Shown: piece by piece, positions 38,023 to 47,570 of the stretch
Layout of the letters: every line of letters starts with the position of its first letter
Position numbering within the stretch: the stretch's first letter is position 1
NCBI RefSeq assembly: GCF_000504085.1
Contig: NC_022792.1
Coordinates: 186,001-250,000 of the forward strand
Reading direction: 5' to 3'
Source of the DNA: Pseudothermotoga elfii DSM 9442 = NBRC 107921
GTDB lineage: Bacteria > Thermotogota > Thermotogae > Thermotogales > DSM-5069
DNA length: 64,000 bases
Notes under the pieces: model-generated
Seen by the model: the letters and a program-made list of their open reading frames with translations, nothing else
Told to the model about the DNA's origin: nothing
Databases searched by the model: none
Position numbers and translations under genes: made by a program

Positions 38023-38907
38023 TCACTCCTTTCTCAAAGAGGTATATTTTGAGCAACCTACGAGTTGCGCATCTTCGCCTAAGGAGGAAACTTTTATAAT
38101 GGGAGGAGTAATGAATGGGCTGGTGAATTTTTTCAATGTTTTAACAGCTTCTTCTTCAAAAACTTTCCAGTTCAAACCAACACTTCCTGAGAGAACTATT
38201 ATCTCCGGGTTTAGAATATTTGTAATTGTTGAAAGAAGATATCCCATTGCGAATGAGACATTTTTAACTACCTCAGTTGCACACGTGTTTTTCTGTAGAT
38301 ACAATCTTAAGACAGATTCACTGGATTCTATCTCTTTTCCACATATTCTGGAAAACATCTTTGCTATAGCTGGTCCTGATATTAATGACTCAATATCTCT
38401 GTATTCTTCTGTCAAAGGATCTTTTATATGAATCCATCCTGCTGATCCTGCTATTCCCTGATTCCCAAAAATGATCTGCCCCTGTGAGAAAATACCAAGA
38501 CCAACTCCTGTACCAATTATCAGATATGCCACTTCTTTGAATCCTCTGGCACATCCACTGCATATTTCTCCAATTAGGCCTGCGGTACGGTCATCTATTA
38601 TGTAAATCTGTACATTTGGAATAAAAGAACGTATTGTCTCTTTAAGTTTAATCCTCTGTGGGAACACGTTTGGTATTAAAACACTCCCGTCTTCGAAAAC
38701 AGCTCCAGCTATTGAAAAAATACAATGTGATATTTCAAATTTTTCGTTCATTTTTTCAAATTCCTGTGAAATGTTTTCGAACAGTTTATCCTGCTTTTTT
38801 GGTGTGGAAAATTTTCTTTTGAGATATATTTTGCCGTCTGAATCAACGATAGCTATTCGTAAATTTGTACCTCCGATATCGCAGGCAAAGCTGTACACAG
38901 TTTTCAC
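38023..38907 (-). CDS. ROK-family sugar kinase
   Basis: 294 residues. The N-terminal phosphate loop is FACDIGGTNLRIAIVD, the catalytic region GTGVGLGIFSQGQI, followed by GIAGSAGWIHI. The zinc-binding CxCGxxGCxE motif found in many ROK kinases is absent; that position reads IKDPLTEEYRDIESL, so it belongs to the zinc-less subset. It overlaps the gntR stop by 4 bp. No DNA-binding domain, so a kinase and not a repressor. The sugar is not determined. Confidence 0.88.
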   Translation of the reverse strand: MKTVYSFACDIGGTNLRIAIVDSDGKIYLKRKFSTPKKQDKLFENISQEFEKMNEKFEISHCIFSIAGAVFEDGSVLIPNVFPQRIKLKETIRSFIPNVQIYIIDDRTAGLIGEICSGCARGFKEVAYLIIGTGVGLGIFSQGQIIFGNQGIAGSAGWIHIKDPLTEEYRDIESLISGPAIAKMFSRICGKEIESSESVLRLYLQKNTCATEVVKNVSFAMGYLLSTITNILNPEIIVLSGSVGLNWKVFEEEAVKTLKKFTSPFITPPIIKVSSLGEDAQLVGCSKYTSLRKE

Positions 38908-39635
38908 TTCCTCAACTGTACCTGTACCGAATATCTATCACTTCTTATTATTGATTCTGTATATTCAATGGGAGTATTATTTGTGTCGTATGCAACTCTT
39001 TCGACTATGAAACCGGCAAATGGCCACTTCGCTTTGAGTAGTTTGCACTCGTATTTATCAAGTATGGTTGCATAATATTTTTCCTGAGCAGAGGAAATTT
39101 TGATTCCGTACTTGAGTTCGAGCAATTTGTATAAAGATTGTGTTAAATCATTCTCCAGAAAATCCGGGGCGATGTACTCAGGCGTGTAAAATGTTTGTAT
39201 CCCGAATGGATCACCATTAGCAAGTCTTAAACGTCTGACCATAATAACTTTTGAACCCGTTTCAAGTTTCAAGGCTTCAGAGATTTTCTCATCTGCTTCT
39301 CTTATACCTTTTTCTAAAATAACAGAGGTTGGATTGAATCCCATGGATATCATTTCTTCTGTAAAGCTGGTGAGTTTTCTTGGTCCCTGACGTATCCTGG
39401 CATCTACTACAAATGTGCCTTTACCCTGCCTTTTTATGAGAAACCCTTCTTCCACAAGTAAAGAAACAGCCTGTCTCACAACAGCAGTGCTGACACCAAA
39501 CATTTTAGAAAGTTGCTTTTCTGTTGGAATCTTTTCACCAGATTTCCAGGTTTCAGATAATATGTTTTTTCTAAGAATTTCTTTAAGCTGATAGTATAAG
39601 GGTTCTGTTGAATATGGATCTATCTTTTGAATCAT
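38904..39635 (-). CDS. GntR-family (HutC type) transcriptional regulator
   Basis: 243 residues. An N-terminal winged helix (YYQLKEILRKNILSETW, then KIPTEKQLSKMFGVSTAVVRQAVSLL) with the GQGTFV wing, then a UTRA ligand-binding domain (PRKLTSFTEEM onward). The frame is open to 39713, but ATG 39635 follows GGAGG by 9 bases and starts MIQKIDPYSTEPLYYQL, as in the family. First gene of the eight-gene sugar operon and probably its autoregulated repressor, binding the palindrome in its own promoter. Confidence 0.93.
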   Translation of the reverse strand: MIQKIDPYSTEPLYYQLKEILRKNILSETWKSGEKIPTEKQLSKMFGVSTAVVRQAVSLLVEEGFLIKRQGKGTFVVDARIRQGPRKLTSFTEEMISMGFNPTSVILEKGIREADEKISEALKLETGSKVIMVRRLRLANGDPFGIQTFYTPEYIAPDFLENDLTQSLYKLLELKYGIKISSAQEKYYATILDKYECKLLKAKWPFAGFIVERVAYDTNNTPIEYTESIIRSDRYSVQVQLRK

Positions 39636-39663
39636 CTCCGTATACCTCCTATTAACTATAATC

Positions 39664-39692
39664 ATTATAATGAATATAATCAATTTTGTCAA
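39664..39692 (-). promoter_or_regulatory. Consensus sigma-A promoter of the sugar operon with overlapping palindromic operator
   Basis: On the minus strand TTGACA (39692-39687), 17 bases, TATAAT (39669-39664): a perfect consensus. The sequence ATTATA-N5-TATAAT (39664-39680) is an inverted repeat covering the -10 and the end of the spacer, a likely GntR operator. TSS expected near 39657, 22 bases before the regulator's start. Confidence 0.85.
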
Positions 39693-39700
39693 GCAATAAA

Positions 39701-39722
39701 AAGGCGACCTCAAGGTCGCCTT
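39701..39722 (-). terminator. Rho-independent terminator of hcp
   Basis: A perfect 9-bp stem AAGGCGACC / GGTCGCCTT with a TCAA loop, followed on the minus strand by TTTTTATT (39700-39693). It lies 18 bp after the hcp stop and directly before the sugar-operon promoter, so it insulates the two. Confidence 0.93.
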
Positions 39723-39740
39723 AAATAAAATTAAAATAAA

Positions 39741-41036
39741 TTATGCCTTCAATATTGCTTTAATATCATTTTCGGGGTCGCTTATTAGTCTCAGATCATA
39801 ATTGGATTGAAGCACATTTAGTATATCCTGATTTACCCATGCTGGGAGCACTGGGCCTATATAGATTCCTTTTATGCCCAGGGCAAGTAATGTCCAAAGT
39901 ATGGCAACTGCTTTCTGCTCCATCCATGTTAACACAAGAGTAAGCGGTAAGTCATTAATGGGTTTGTCAAAAAGCTTTGAGAGCGCTTCTGCTATTTCTA
40001 TAGCAACGATCGTATCATTGCATTGACCAACGTCCAGAAGCCTTGGAACACCATCTATGGTCCCAAAATTAATATCATTTATTCTATATTTTCCACATGC
40101 AAGTGTTATTATTACAGTGTCTTCAGGCAGTTTTTTGGCAAATTCCCTGTAATAATTTCCTTTTTGTGTTGGGGTGTCACAGCCTCCTATCACAAAAAAG
40201 TGTCTTATCTTACCAGACTCAACTAAGGCTTTTATTTTGTCAGCGATACTGGCAACGACACCTGTAGAATATCCTGTAGTCAGTTTATATGTAGAAGGTT
40301 TTTCTTCAAGTTCCGGCAGAGACAGGGCTTTTTCTATAACTGGTGAATAATCATATCCATCTATGTGGGTCACTCCCGGTAATCTTGCTATGGATGTTGT
40401 AAACATTCGATTTCTGTAGCTCTCTTTTGGCAATAGGACACAATTTGAGGTACCAAGTATGGCTGCGGGGATTTCATCAAACAGCATTTTTTGGTCGTAC
40501 CATGCTGCACCAAGATTTCCAGCAAGGTTCCGGTATTTCCTCAAAACTGGGTATCCATGGGCTGGTAGCATTTCTGAGTGTGTATAAACATAAACATTTG
40601 TTCCTTCTACCTGCTTCAACAGTTCTTCAAGAGCTTTCAAATTGTGTCCTGTAACAATTATTGCATGTCCTTTCTTTGTACCAGTTTCAACCTCTGCTGG
40701 TACTGGTTCACCATATGTTTCAATATGAGCTTTCTTTAGCAATTTCATGACTCTTAAATTCATCATACCTGCTTCAAGAGCAAGTTGAACATAACTTTCG
40801 GGGTCAAAATTCACATTTGTAAGAGTAGAATACAGTCCTTTCGATAAAAACGAAGCAATCTCTTCATCTTTATAGCCAAGTTCTCTTGCGTGGTAGTAGT
40901 ACGCAGATATACCATCAAGAATGTATACAAGATTGTCTTGGAGTCTTGTTACAAGAGGAGATTTTCCGCATACACCTGCCCTAACACATCCCTCATTGTT
41001 CAGAGCCTGAGAGCACATGTAGCAAAACATATCCAT
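39741..41036 (-). CDS. hcp: Hybrid cluster protein (prismane), short thermophile form
   Basis: Fe-S/O cluster enzyme acting on nitric oxide or hydroxylamine in anaerobes. The N-terminal cluster motif FCYMC then GCVRAGVCG gives four Cys spaced 2, 8 and 5. Hybrid-cluster ligands are visible as [36 protein letters not shown] and WMEQKAV. About 431 residues, the shorter form lacking the extra helical insertion of the 550-residue enzymes, as in Thermotoga. The ATG at 41036 lies 8 bases after AGGAGG and is preferred over the GTG at 41045. Confidence 0.95.
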   Translation of the reverse strand: MDMFCYMCSQALNNEGCVRAGVCGKSPLVTRLQDNLVYILDGISAYYYHARELGYKDEEIASFLSKGLYSTLTNVNFDPESYVQLALEAGMMNLRVMKLLKKAHIETYGEPVPAEVETGTKKGHAIIVTGHNLKALEELLKQVEGTNVYVYTHSEMLPAHGYPVLRKYRNLAGNLGAAWYDQKMLFDEIPAAILGTSNCVLLPKESYRNRMFTTSIARLPGVTHIDGYDYSPVIEKALSLPELEEKPSTYKLTTGYSTGVVASIADKIKALVESGKIRHFFVIGGCDTPTQKGNYYREFAKKLPEDTVIITLACGKYRINDINFGTIDGVPRLLDVGQCNDTIVAIEIAEALSKLFDKPINDLPLTLVLTWMEQKAVAILWTLLALGIKGIYIGPVLPAWVNQDILNVLQSNYDLRLISDPENDIKAILKA

Positions 41037-41119
41037 GTTTGACACCTCCTTGACAGTTTTTTCACTTAACAGCTTACTGAAATTTAGAAATAAGGACAGT
41101 AACTTTTGTTACGAACGAG

Positions 41120-42769
41120 TCAAAGAAAGCTTATCTCGCCTGTATTTTTATTCAAGAAGAAATCACAGGGACCTATTTTGTCGGATATCAATTTTTTTCT
41201 GCCGGCGATAGCAATTCTGACATTGGGATAACAGATTTTTCTAACTCTGATTCTGGATGTATCTGAATACTTGACCTGCAAATTGTGCTTTAAAATTTTC
41301 AGTGTTTCATGGATTTTTCTTACTTCCAATTCAATCCGCTTCTTTTTCTCGGCAGTTTTTTGAAGGATTTTCATCAACTCTTCTTTTTTTGGAATTTCTT
41401 TTGTTTCTGTTGTTTTCGCCCTGGCTGAGCTTTCAATTTCAGACAAAAGCATAATAGATCGCATTGCTTCGAGTAAATTTCTTTCAAGTTGCGCTATTTC
41501 TTTTTCGTTTTCATAATCAATCCCTGCGGCAATCTCAGTTCGAACTCCACTTTCACTGCCAAGCTCTGCTGCTTCCACATTCCCGGAAGTTTTCACTGCC
41601 CCGCCAGCTATAACGCCTCTTCCTTTTACGGTAATGTCACCACGACAAATTATTACAGAGTTCATTATATAATATTCAACAAATATATTACCTTCGCAAA
41701 AAATCTGCGATTCGTTTATAAACTTTGCTGTTAAGTCTTTACTAACTTTTATAATTCCCTTACCTCTTCCAAATATGCCTCCTTGAACTTTGAGTGAACC
41801 TCCGCAGGTAACCTGAATTTCTCCAAGCACTCCCATTATTGAAATATCTCCATCCGCCTTAATCTTAAAAGGTCCCTCTGCATTGCCGCGAATTATCACT
41901 GTAGCGTTGAAATCTATGTTTCCTGTGTCGTATCCCAAATCTTTGTCGATCAACAGTACATTCCTCACACATACCTTCGAATTCTGTACATAAGGTTGTC
42001 CATCACACGTTGCTATAATCTTTGTCCCATCTTCAGATAGTTTCGTGTTTTCGCCAACAAAGTTTTGTAAATTCAAATCTTTTGCTTTTTCCACCTTAAT
42101 TATTTCACCAGTTACTGCTATTCCGTCATAGCTTTCCCTGATGGGAACCTTTACTGCCAGTACATCACCTTCATGACATGTGAAAATTTTGTAAAGTGCA
42201 GCCATATCAACAGAATCTTTTTCTCCAATTTTTTCAAAGATCATTCCAGATTCGGGAAACAGAAACTCAATACTGGCATCACTTCCGTAAATGGGTTTTT
42301 TGCCAGATGCAACCGGAATGTGAGCAAACACTTTGCTTTCATCAATGATTTTTCGCAATGCATCTTCATTTATGCCGTAAATAACCCCGGATTTCTTCAA
42401 TGCTTCCTTGAGTTCATCGAATGTTGGCAAAACTCTCTTCAAACCCGGTACTATGAAGATACTTGCTATCATTTTATCCTCAGATATTTCAACCTGAATA
42501 TGTGGATCTGGATACTTTTCTTCCAGATCACTTAAATCTGATAATGCCGGCTCTATAATCTCTACTACATTTGAGAGTTCTTTCAGAATAGATTCTCTGT
42601 GTGATTCGTGAACAGGTTCAATTATTACTTCCATGTTGGCTGGATCAGCCTTGCTTATTCGAAAAGATACCTTTTCATGCCAATTTTGACCGTAATCTTT
42701 TTCCAGCAAACTGAGAAGTTCTTCAACATTTTCGATTTGGACAATCCTTTTTTGAGGTTTTCTGTCCAT
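41120..42769 (-). CDS. FapA/DUF342 family protein
   Basis: 549 residues. An N-terminal alpha/beta region (1-180), then a DUF342 beta-helix core (about 190-400) with repeated short strands (IDFNATVIIRGNAEGP, KADGDISIMGVLGEIQV, GGSLKVQGGIFGRGKG), then a charged coiled coil (about 415-500). The family is linked to flagellar assembly and cell-surface polymer scaffolds, but the role is not established here. No flagellar gene is nearby. It is divergent from the DMT transporter gene. Confidence 0.85.
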   Translation of the reverse strand: MDRKPQKRIVQIENVEELLSLLEKDYGQNWHEKVSFRISKADPANMEVIIEPVHESHRESILKELSNVVEIIEPALSDLSDLEEKYPDPHIQVEISEDKMIASIFIVPGLKRVLPTFDELKEALKKSGVIYGINEDALRKIIDESKVFAHIPVASGKKPIYGSDASIEFLFPESGMIFEKIGEKDSVDMAALYKIFTCHEGDVLAVKVPIRESYDGIAVTGEIIKVEKAKDLNLQNFVGENTKLSEDGTKIIATCDGQPYVQNSKVCVRNVLLIDKDLGYDTGNIDFNATVIIRGNAEGPFKIKADGDISIMGVLGEIQVTCGGSLKVQGGIFGRGKGIIKVSKDLTAKFINESQIFCEGNIFVEYYIMNSVIICRGDITVKGRGVIAGGAVKTSGNVEAAELGSESGVRTEIAAGIDYENEKEIAQLERNLLEAMRSIMLLSEIESSARAKTTETKEIPKKEELMKILQKTAEKKKRIELEVRKIHETLKILKHNLQVKYSDTSRIRVRKICYPNVRIAIAGRKKLISDKIGPCDFFLNKNTGEISFL

Positions 42770-42884
42770 TGAATCCCCCCGAGTCTTTATATTTTACGGT
42801 TCGGCAGAAAAAACTTTTCATAAATATTATAACTTCAATAAGTAAATTTTTATGCAAAAATTGAAGTTGAGCGGAGGTGTGAAT

Positions 42885-43757
42885 TTGTACAAAATATTTA
42901 TCTGGTTGGTTGTTTTTTTCTGGGGAATGTCTTTTGTAGCCACAAAGGTAGTGGTTTCTTATATTCCGCCAGCTACCGCTGCCTTGATAAGGTTTTTGAT
43001 AGCACTGGTTTTCTTAATTTTTGTCAACAGAAAATTTCCGAAAATTCTTAATTTGCATGGTTTTTTTGCGGGATTCTGGGGTATAACAATGTATTTTTAT
43101 TTTGAAAATGCAGGGCTTGTCCACACTTTTCCAACGAATGCTTCTCTAATAGTCTCAAGCGCCCCAATTCTGCATATATTGTTTTCCCATATTATTCAGA
43201 AGAAAAAAGCAACCATGATGGAGTACATAGCTTCATTCATAGCTTTTTCAGGAGTTGCCGTAGTAATCCTGAATGGAAAATTTGCTCTGAAGATCAATCC
43301 TGTAGGGGATATCATGCTTTTTGGCGCAGCTTCTGTGTGGGTGCTTTATACCTATCATGTCGAAAAAATGCCGAATTCAGATTCATTAGAAGGTGTTGCT
43401 GCGATAACATTCTGGGGAGTTGTTACACTCATTCCTTTTTCTCTGGTTGAGAAGAATAGCTGGGTGAGTTTCAATCCCGCTTCTTTTGTTTCTCTAATGT
43501 ATCTTGGTGTAGTGTGTTCTGGCATAGCGTATGTTTTATGGAACAAAGGCATCAAAAAAGTTGGCTCACGGTACACAACAAATACTATTTATTTTATTCC
43601 AGTGCTCACCAGCATTGCAGAATCAATTTTTTTGAAAAGATTGCCTAATTTGTATACGATATTTGGTGGGGCGATGGTACTGGTCGGTTTATGGCTGTTC
43701 AATTTCTCCAGAAGGAGGCTGGTTTATGAAAACATTTCTGAAGGTGAGGATGAGTGA
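42885..43757 (+). CDS. DMT-superfamily (EamA) transporter
   Basis: Ten predicted membrane helices in two EamA halves. The N-terminal half opens [20 protein letters not shown] and the second half begins near [18 protein letters not shown]. The frame opens at ATG 42852, but TTG 42885 sits 7 bases after GGAGG and yields the standard start just before helix 1, about 290 residues. Family members export or import small metabolites such as amino acids. Its end overlaps kal by 32 bp, so a role around lysine or aminobutyrate metabolism is possible. Confidence 0.85.
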   Translation: MYKIFIWLVVFFWGMSFVATKVVVSYIPPATAALIRFLIALVFLIFVNRKFPKILNLHGFFAGFWGITMYFYFENAGLVHTFPTNASLIVSSAPILHILFSHIIQKKKATMMEYIASFIAFSGVAVVILNGKFALKINPVGDIMLFGAASVWVLYTYHVEKMPNSDSLEGVAAITFWGVVTLIPFSLVEKNSWVSFNPASFVSLMYLGVVCSGIAYVLWNKGIKKVGSRYTTNTIYFIPVLTSIAESIFLKRLPNLYTIFGGAMVLVGLWLFNFSRRRLVYENISEGEDE

Positions 43758-44124
43758 ACATGATGCTCACTATGCAGGTGGGCTTGTTGATGGCGCGAGA
43801 ATTCTTCAGCTCATAGGTGATGTTGCTACTGAACTTTTGATAAGATTCGATGGTGACGAAGGGCTTTTCAGAGCGTATGATTCGGTGGAATTTTTGAATC
43901 CTGTTTACGCTGGCGATTTTCTGGAAGTACACGGTGAGATAGTAAGCGCAGGAAACACTTCAAGAAAGATGAGATTCGAGGTTTATAAGATAATAACCAA
44001 CTCAAGGATACCGGGACACGAATCAGCATGTGATGTTCTAAATCCACCGATACTGGTTGCAAAGGCAAGTGGAACCTGTGTTGTGCCAAAAGAAAGACAG
44101 AGGGTGGTGAAAAAAGATGGATAA
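43726..44124 (+). CDS. kal: 3-aminobutyryl-CoA ammonia-lyase (hotdog fold)
   Basis: 132 residues, hotdog-fold enzyme that deaminates 3-aminobutyryl-CoA to crotonyl-CoA in anaerobic lysine breakdown. The core reads [21 protein letters not shown] with the Kal-type HDAHYAGG segment, then [20 protein letters not shown]. The ATG at 43726 follows AAGGAGG by 7 bases; the frame open upstream from 43663 lies inside the transporter gene. It overlaps kce by 8 bp, the pairing known from lysine-fermentation clusters. Confidence 0.88.
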   Translation: MKTFLKVRMSEHDAHYAGGLVDGARILQLIGDVATELLIRFDGDEGLFRAYDSVEFLNPVYAGDFLEVHGEIVSAGNTSRKMRFEVYKIITNSRIPGHESACDVLNPPILVAKASGTCVVPKERQRVVKKDG

Positions 44125-44944
44125 ACTGATTATAACTGTTGCAGTTTGTGGGGCAGAAGTTACGAAGCAACATACCCCCTACATACCGGTTACACCTGAA
44201 GAAATAGTCCAGCAAAGTTACGAGGCATTCCTCGAAGGAGCATCGATAGTTCACCTGCACGTTAGAGATGAAAACGGGAACCCCACCCAAAATGCGGAGA
44301 TATTCAAAAAAGTTGTAACGATGATAAGAGAGAAATGCCGTGGTATGATTGTTCAAGTTTCAACTGGTGGAGCTGTATGGATGACTGCTGAAGAGCGACT
44401 GCAATCACTTGAGTCAGATCCAGATATGGCTACATTAACTACCGGAACTGTGAATTTTGGGAACGATGTTTTTATGAACAGCACTCCAATGATTGAAAGA
44501 TTTGCCGAGGAGATGAAAAAAAGAAATATAATGCCGGAATTTGAATGTTTTGATATGGGGCATATCACGAATGCTTTGAATCTGGTCAAAAAAGGGCTGG
44601 TACATGGGCACTTACATTTTGATTTTGTCATGGGAGTTCCAGGAGGAATAGCCGCAAATGGGAGAAATCTCATAGCTATGGTTGATAATCTACCAGCTGA
44701 TGCGACATGGTCTGTTGCCGGTATAGGTAGACATGAGTTTCCCATGGCGGCTATGGCAATAGCGATGGGGGGGCACGTCAGAGTTGGGCTTGAGGACAAT
44801 ATATATGTAAAAAAAGGAGAGTTGGCAAAATCTAATGCTGAGCTTGTAAAAAAAGTAGTGAAGATAGCCAGAGAGATAGGGAGAGATATCGCAAGTTGCC
44901 AAGAAGCAAGACAAATTTTGAATTTGAAAGAAGTGAGAAAATGA
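44117..44944 (+). CDS. kce: 3-keto-5-aminohexanoate cleavage enzyme (BKACE family)
   Basis: 275 residues, a zinc TIM barrel that condenses 3-keto-5-aminohexanoate with acetyl-CoA to give acetoacetate and 3-aminobutyryl-CoA. The zinc motif is [10 protein letters not shown] near residue 46, STGG near 81, then the [18 protein letters not shown] segment. It supplies the substrate of the adjacent kal product. Other lysine-fermentation genes (lysine aminomutases, kdd) are not in the window. It overlaps guaA as ATGA. Confidence 0.9.
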   Translation: MDKLIITVAVCGAEVTKQHTPYIPVTPEEIVQQSYEAFLEGASIVHLHVRDENGNPTQNAEIFKKVVTMIREKCRGMIVQVSTGGAVWMTAEERLQSLESDPDMATLTTGTVNFGNDVFMNSTPMIERFAEEMKKRNIMPEFECFDMGHITNALNLVKKGLVHGHLHFDFVMGVPGGIAANGRNLIAMVDNLPADATWSVAGIGRHEFPMAAMAIAMGGHVRVGLEDNIYVKKGELAKSNAELVKKVVKIAREIGRDIASCQEARQILNLKEVRK

Positions 44945-46455
44945 AAGTAGTAATCGTTGATTATGGTTCTCAATACACGCAGCTCATAGCAAGAGTGATA
45001 AGAGAACTTGGCTATTATAGTCAGGTTGTTCAATACGATGAACCTCTTGATACCGATGAAGTTGGTGCTGTTATTTTTTCAGGTGGCCCAGAAAGTGTTT
45101 ATGAAGAAAATTCACCGGGTTTGCCGGAATGGTTTGAAAGGTACAATGGCAAAGTTCTTGGAATTTGTTATGGTATGCAACTTGTCGTACATGCCCTTGG
45201 AGGTGCAGTTGAGCAGGGAAAAACAGCAGAGTATGGAAGAACAGAGTTGGAAATAATAAAAGATGACGATATCTTCTCAGGAATAGAGAAACATCTCACA
45301 GTCTGGATGAGCCATGGCGATCACGTTAAAAAATTGCCGAAGACTTTCAAAACTATAGCCAAATCGAAAGATGGAATAATAGCAGCCGCGACAGATGAAA
45401 AAAAATTCTGGCTTTTGCAATTTCACCCTGAAGTTCGCCATACATCTTATGGTAGAGAGATAATTGAAAATTTTCTTTCCAGGGTTTGTAAGCTTGTTCC
45501 AAATTGGAGTCTGGAAGATTTTATCAAGCAGAAAATCAACGAGCTAAGAGAACATTTATCGGGAAAAAAAGTCGTAGCAGCTCTATCTGGTGGGGTAGAT
45601 TCTTCTGTGGCCTGCGTTCTTGTACACAGGGCAATTGGCGAAAATCTGCTTAATGTTTTTGTTGATCACGGTTTGCTGAGAAAAAATGAAGAAGAGGAAG
45701 TACCGAGAATTTTCAGACAAGTACTTGGTTTGAATCTTTTAAAAATAGATGCGAGAAAAGTGTTTTTAGAAAAATTGAGAGGTATTGTAGATCCTGAGAA
45801 AAAGCGAAAAATAATTGGAGAACAATTTATAAGGGTTTTCGAGAAAGAGGCAAAAAGATACGGAGCAACGCACTTAGTGCAGGGGACAATTTATTCAGAT
45901 GTTATAGAGAGCGCAAAATCTGGAAAAAAGACAGCTGCTATAAAGAGTCATCACAATGTTGGAGGGTTACCGCAGCGCATGGATCTTGAAATAGTTGAGC
46001 CACTGAAAAATCTTTTTAAAGACGAAGTAAGAATTGTTGGTGAAATGCTCGGCATCCCAAGATCAATAATACATCGTCAACCTTTTCCTGGTCCTGGACT
46101 TGGTGTGAGAATAGTTGGAGAGATAACCGAAGAAAAATTGGAGATTTTGAAAGAGGCGGATGATGTCTTTATTCAGGTACTAAAAGAAACAGGCTGGTAC
46201 GAAAAAACCTGGCAGGCTTTCTCGGTTATTTTACCTGTAAGGTCTGTGGGAGTGCGTGGTGACAAGAGGGCCTATGATTATGTACTTGCTTTGAGATCAG
46301 TTGACAGTGTTGAAGGCATGACAGCAGATTGGTCCAGATTACCCCACGAGATTCTCGATTTAGCTTCAAGAAGAATTTTGAACAGGGTGAAAGGAATCGG
46401 AAGGGTTGTTTATGACATAAGTTCCAAACCGCCTGCAACAATTGAGTGGGAATAA
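44941..46455 (+). CDS. guaA: GMP synthase (glutamine-hydrolysing)
   Basis: Converts XMP to GMP. An N-terminal class I glutaminase (VVIVDYGSQYTQLIARVIRE; nucleophile Cys in GICYGMQ; His-Glu in QFHPEV), an ATP pyrophosphatase with the P-loop ALSGGVDSSVA near residue 220, and a C-terminal dimerisation domain ending PPATIEWE. 504 residues. The ATG at 44941 overlaps the kce stop; the longer frame from 44896 only reads into kce. Housekeeping gene translationally coupled to a catabolic pair. Confidence 0.97.
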   Translation: MKVVIVDYGSQYTQLIARVIRELGYYSQVVQYDEPLDTDEVGAVIFSGGPESVYEENSPGLPEWFERYNGKVLGICYGMQLVVHALGGAVEQGKTAEYGRTELEIIKDDDIFSGIEKHLTVWMSHGDHVKKLPKTFKTIAKSKDGIIAAATDEKKFWLLQFHPEVRHTSYGREIIENFLSRVCKLVPNWSLEDFIKQKINELREHLSGKKVVAALSGGVDSSVACVLVHRAIGENLLNVFVDHGLLRKNEEEEVPRIFRQVLGLNLLKIDARKVFLEKLRGIVDPEKKRKIIGEQFIRVFEKEAKRYGATHLVQGTIYSDVIESAKSGKKTAAIKSHHNVGGLPQRMDLEIVEPLKNLFKDEVRIVGEMLGIPRSIIHRQPFPGPGLGVRIVGEITEEKLEILKEADDVFIQVLKETGWYEKTWQAFSVILPVRSVGVRGDKRAYDYVLALRSVDSVEGMTADWSRLPHEILDLASRRILNRVKGIGRVVYDISSKPPATIEWE

Positions 46456-46482
46456 AAAGGGCGGGATTCTCCGCCCTTTTTT
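46455..46482 (+). terminator. Rho-independent terminator after guaA
   Basis: Stem AAAAGGGCGG / CCGCCCTTTT with loop GATTCT and a T6 run (46477-46482), immediately after the guaA stop. The complementary A-run on the other side could let it also serve the convergent minus-strand gene ending at 46486. Confidence 0.93.
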
Positions 46483-46485
46483 GCT

Positions 46486-46872
46486 TTAATGTTGATCAGG
46501 TTTTTCCTGCATTCTGAACATATTCGTTCTCTCATTATTAGACACCAGGGCCTTTCTTCTATGTACAGCGCTCAGGGCCAACCTTTTTAAAATCGCTGGC
46601 AGGTCGCTATTGTTTAGAATTTCATTGCCAAGTATTTTTTCAAGATTTGGAGAAAGTTTATAACCATTTTCAGAATCTGGGTCAAAATAAATCTGGTCAA
46701 TGTGATTCCTTGTGATTTCTGGTTTGATTTTGCTCAGAAAATTAATCGCGAATTCAATAAAAACATCAGCTGTCTCTTCAGGTCTTTTTGTGGCGGACAA
46801 CTTTTCGCGATAAGCGCTTTCGATTTCTTTTTCAAATTTGACAAAAGATAAGAATTTTTCGCCTTTTTTCAT
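46486..46872 (-). CDS. Conserved-looking protein of unknown function, 128 residues
   Basis: Highly charged, helix-rich protein without signal peptide or membrane segment. Notable stretches are FVKFEKEIESAYREKLS, ETADVFIEFAINFLSKI and DLPAILKRLALSAVHRRKALV. AAAGGAGG is placed 8 bases before the ATG, which supports translation. It is last in the serS-rsmE run and ends at the shared terminator. No family recognised. Confidence 0.75.
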   Translation of the reverse strand: MKKGEKFLSFVKFEKEIESAYREKLSATKRPEETADVFIEFAINFLSKIKPEITRNHIDQIYFDPDSENGYKLSPNLEKILGNEILNNSDLPAILKRLALSAVHRRKALVSNNERTNMFRMQEKPDQH

Positions 46873-46889
46873 TTGACAGCCTCCTTTCT

Positions 46890-47570
46890 TTATATCTTTC
46901 CGTTTAGAAAACTTGACAATCCGGCTGCCAGAATTGCCGCCGTTTCAAATCTCAGGATTTTTTTTCCCAAGTTCAAAAAGGTGCCCACCTGACTGAGCTG
47001 ATTGATTTCTTCTGATTCAAAATCGCCTTCAGGTCCTACAACAATTCTTAGAGAGCCTTTGAAATCGTCTATTTTTGCAGCACGACCGGATTGGTGAAGT
47101 ACTACTGTTTTCATAGATTCATTTTGTAGAAAGCTCATGTCTCTAAAAATTCTCAACTCTGGAAAGAGGTATCTTACGCTCTGTTTGGCAGCATCTCTAA
47201 TGATAAGGCGTATTTTTTCCTCTTTGTCAATGTAAAGCTTGCTCCTTTTTGTTTTATAAATTATCAGTTCATCAACGCCAAGTTCGACAGCTTTTTCTAA
47301 CAGAAAACGAAGTCTTTCCCAGTTCTGGCTTGCAATGCAAAGTGTGATCTTTGAAAGTTTATTTATCTCGGTTTGTTCGACATTTCTTACGACGGCTTTT
47401 GATTCGAGTTTGCCAAGCTCAATAAGTTCGCAGTTGTAAAGATTGCCTTTTCCATCTGTTACGAACAATTTTTGCCCCACGCTTACCCTGATGACTCTGA
47501 GGTGGCGTGACTCGTGCTCATCAAGAATTACGAAATCTCCAGTTTGTTTGCCGTAAAAAATGTGTGGCAA
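46890..47570 (-). CDS. rsmE: 16S rRNA (uracil1498-N3)-methyltransferase RsmE
   Basis: SPOUT methyltransferase. An N-terminal PUA-like part (HESRHLRVIRVSVGQKLFVTDGKG) and a C-terminal knotted domain with VVGPEGDFESEEI, NLGKKILRFETAAI and the GLSSFL end. 226 residues, normal length. The start is TTG at 47570, directly abutting the serS stop. Firm family call. Confidence 0.93.
   Translation of the reverse strand: MPHIFYGKQTGDFVILDEHESRHLRVIRVSVGQKLFVTDGKGNLYNCELIELGKLESKAVVRNVEQTEINKLSKITLCIASQNWERLRFLLEKAVELGVDELIIYKTKRSKLYIDKEEKIRLIIRDAAKQSVRYLFPELRIFRDMSFLQNESMKTVVLHQSGRAAKIDDFKGSLRIVVGPEGDFESEEINQLSQVGTFLNLGKKILRFETAAILAAGLSSFLNGKI

Noticed and set aside
38023-38907. ROK protein as a transcriptional repressor
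   Set aside because: No N-terminal helix-turn-helix; the protein begins directly with the kinase phosphate loop.
43868-44356. 162-residue minus-strand frame
   Set aside because: Antisense shadow of kal and kce; composition typical of a reverse-frame artefact.
44353-45033. 226-residue frame on the minus strand
   Set aside because: Lies antisense to kce and the start of guaA, both certain genes; no ribosome site and no recognisable domain.
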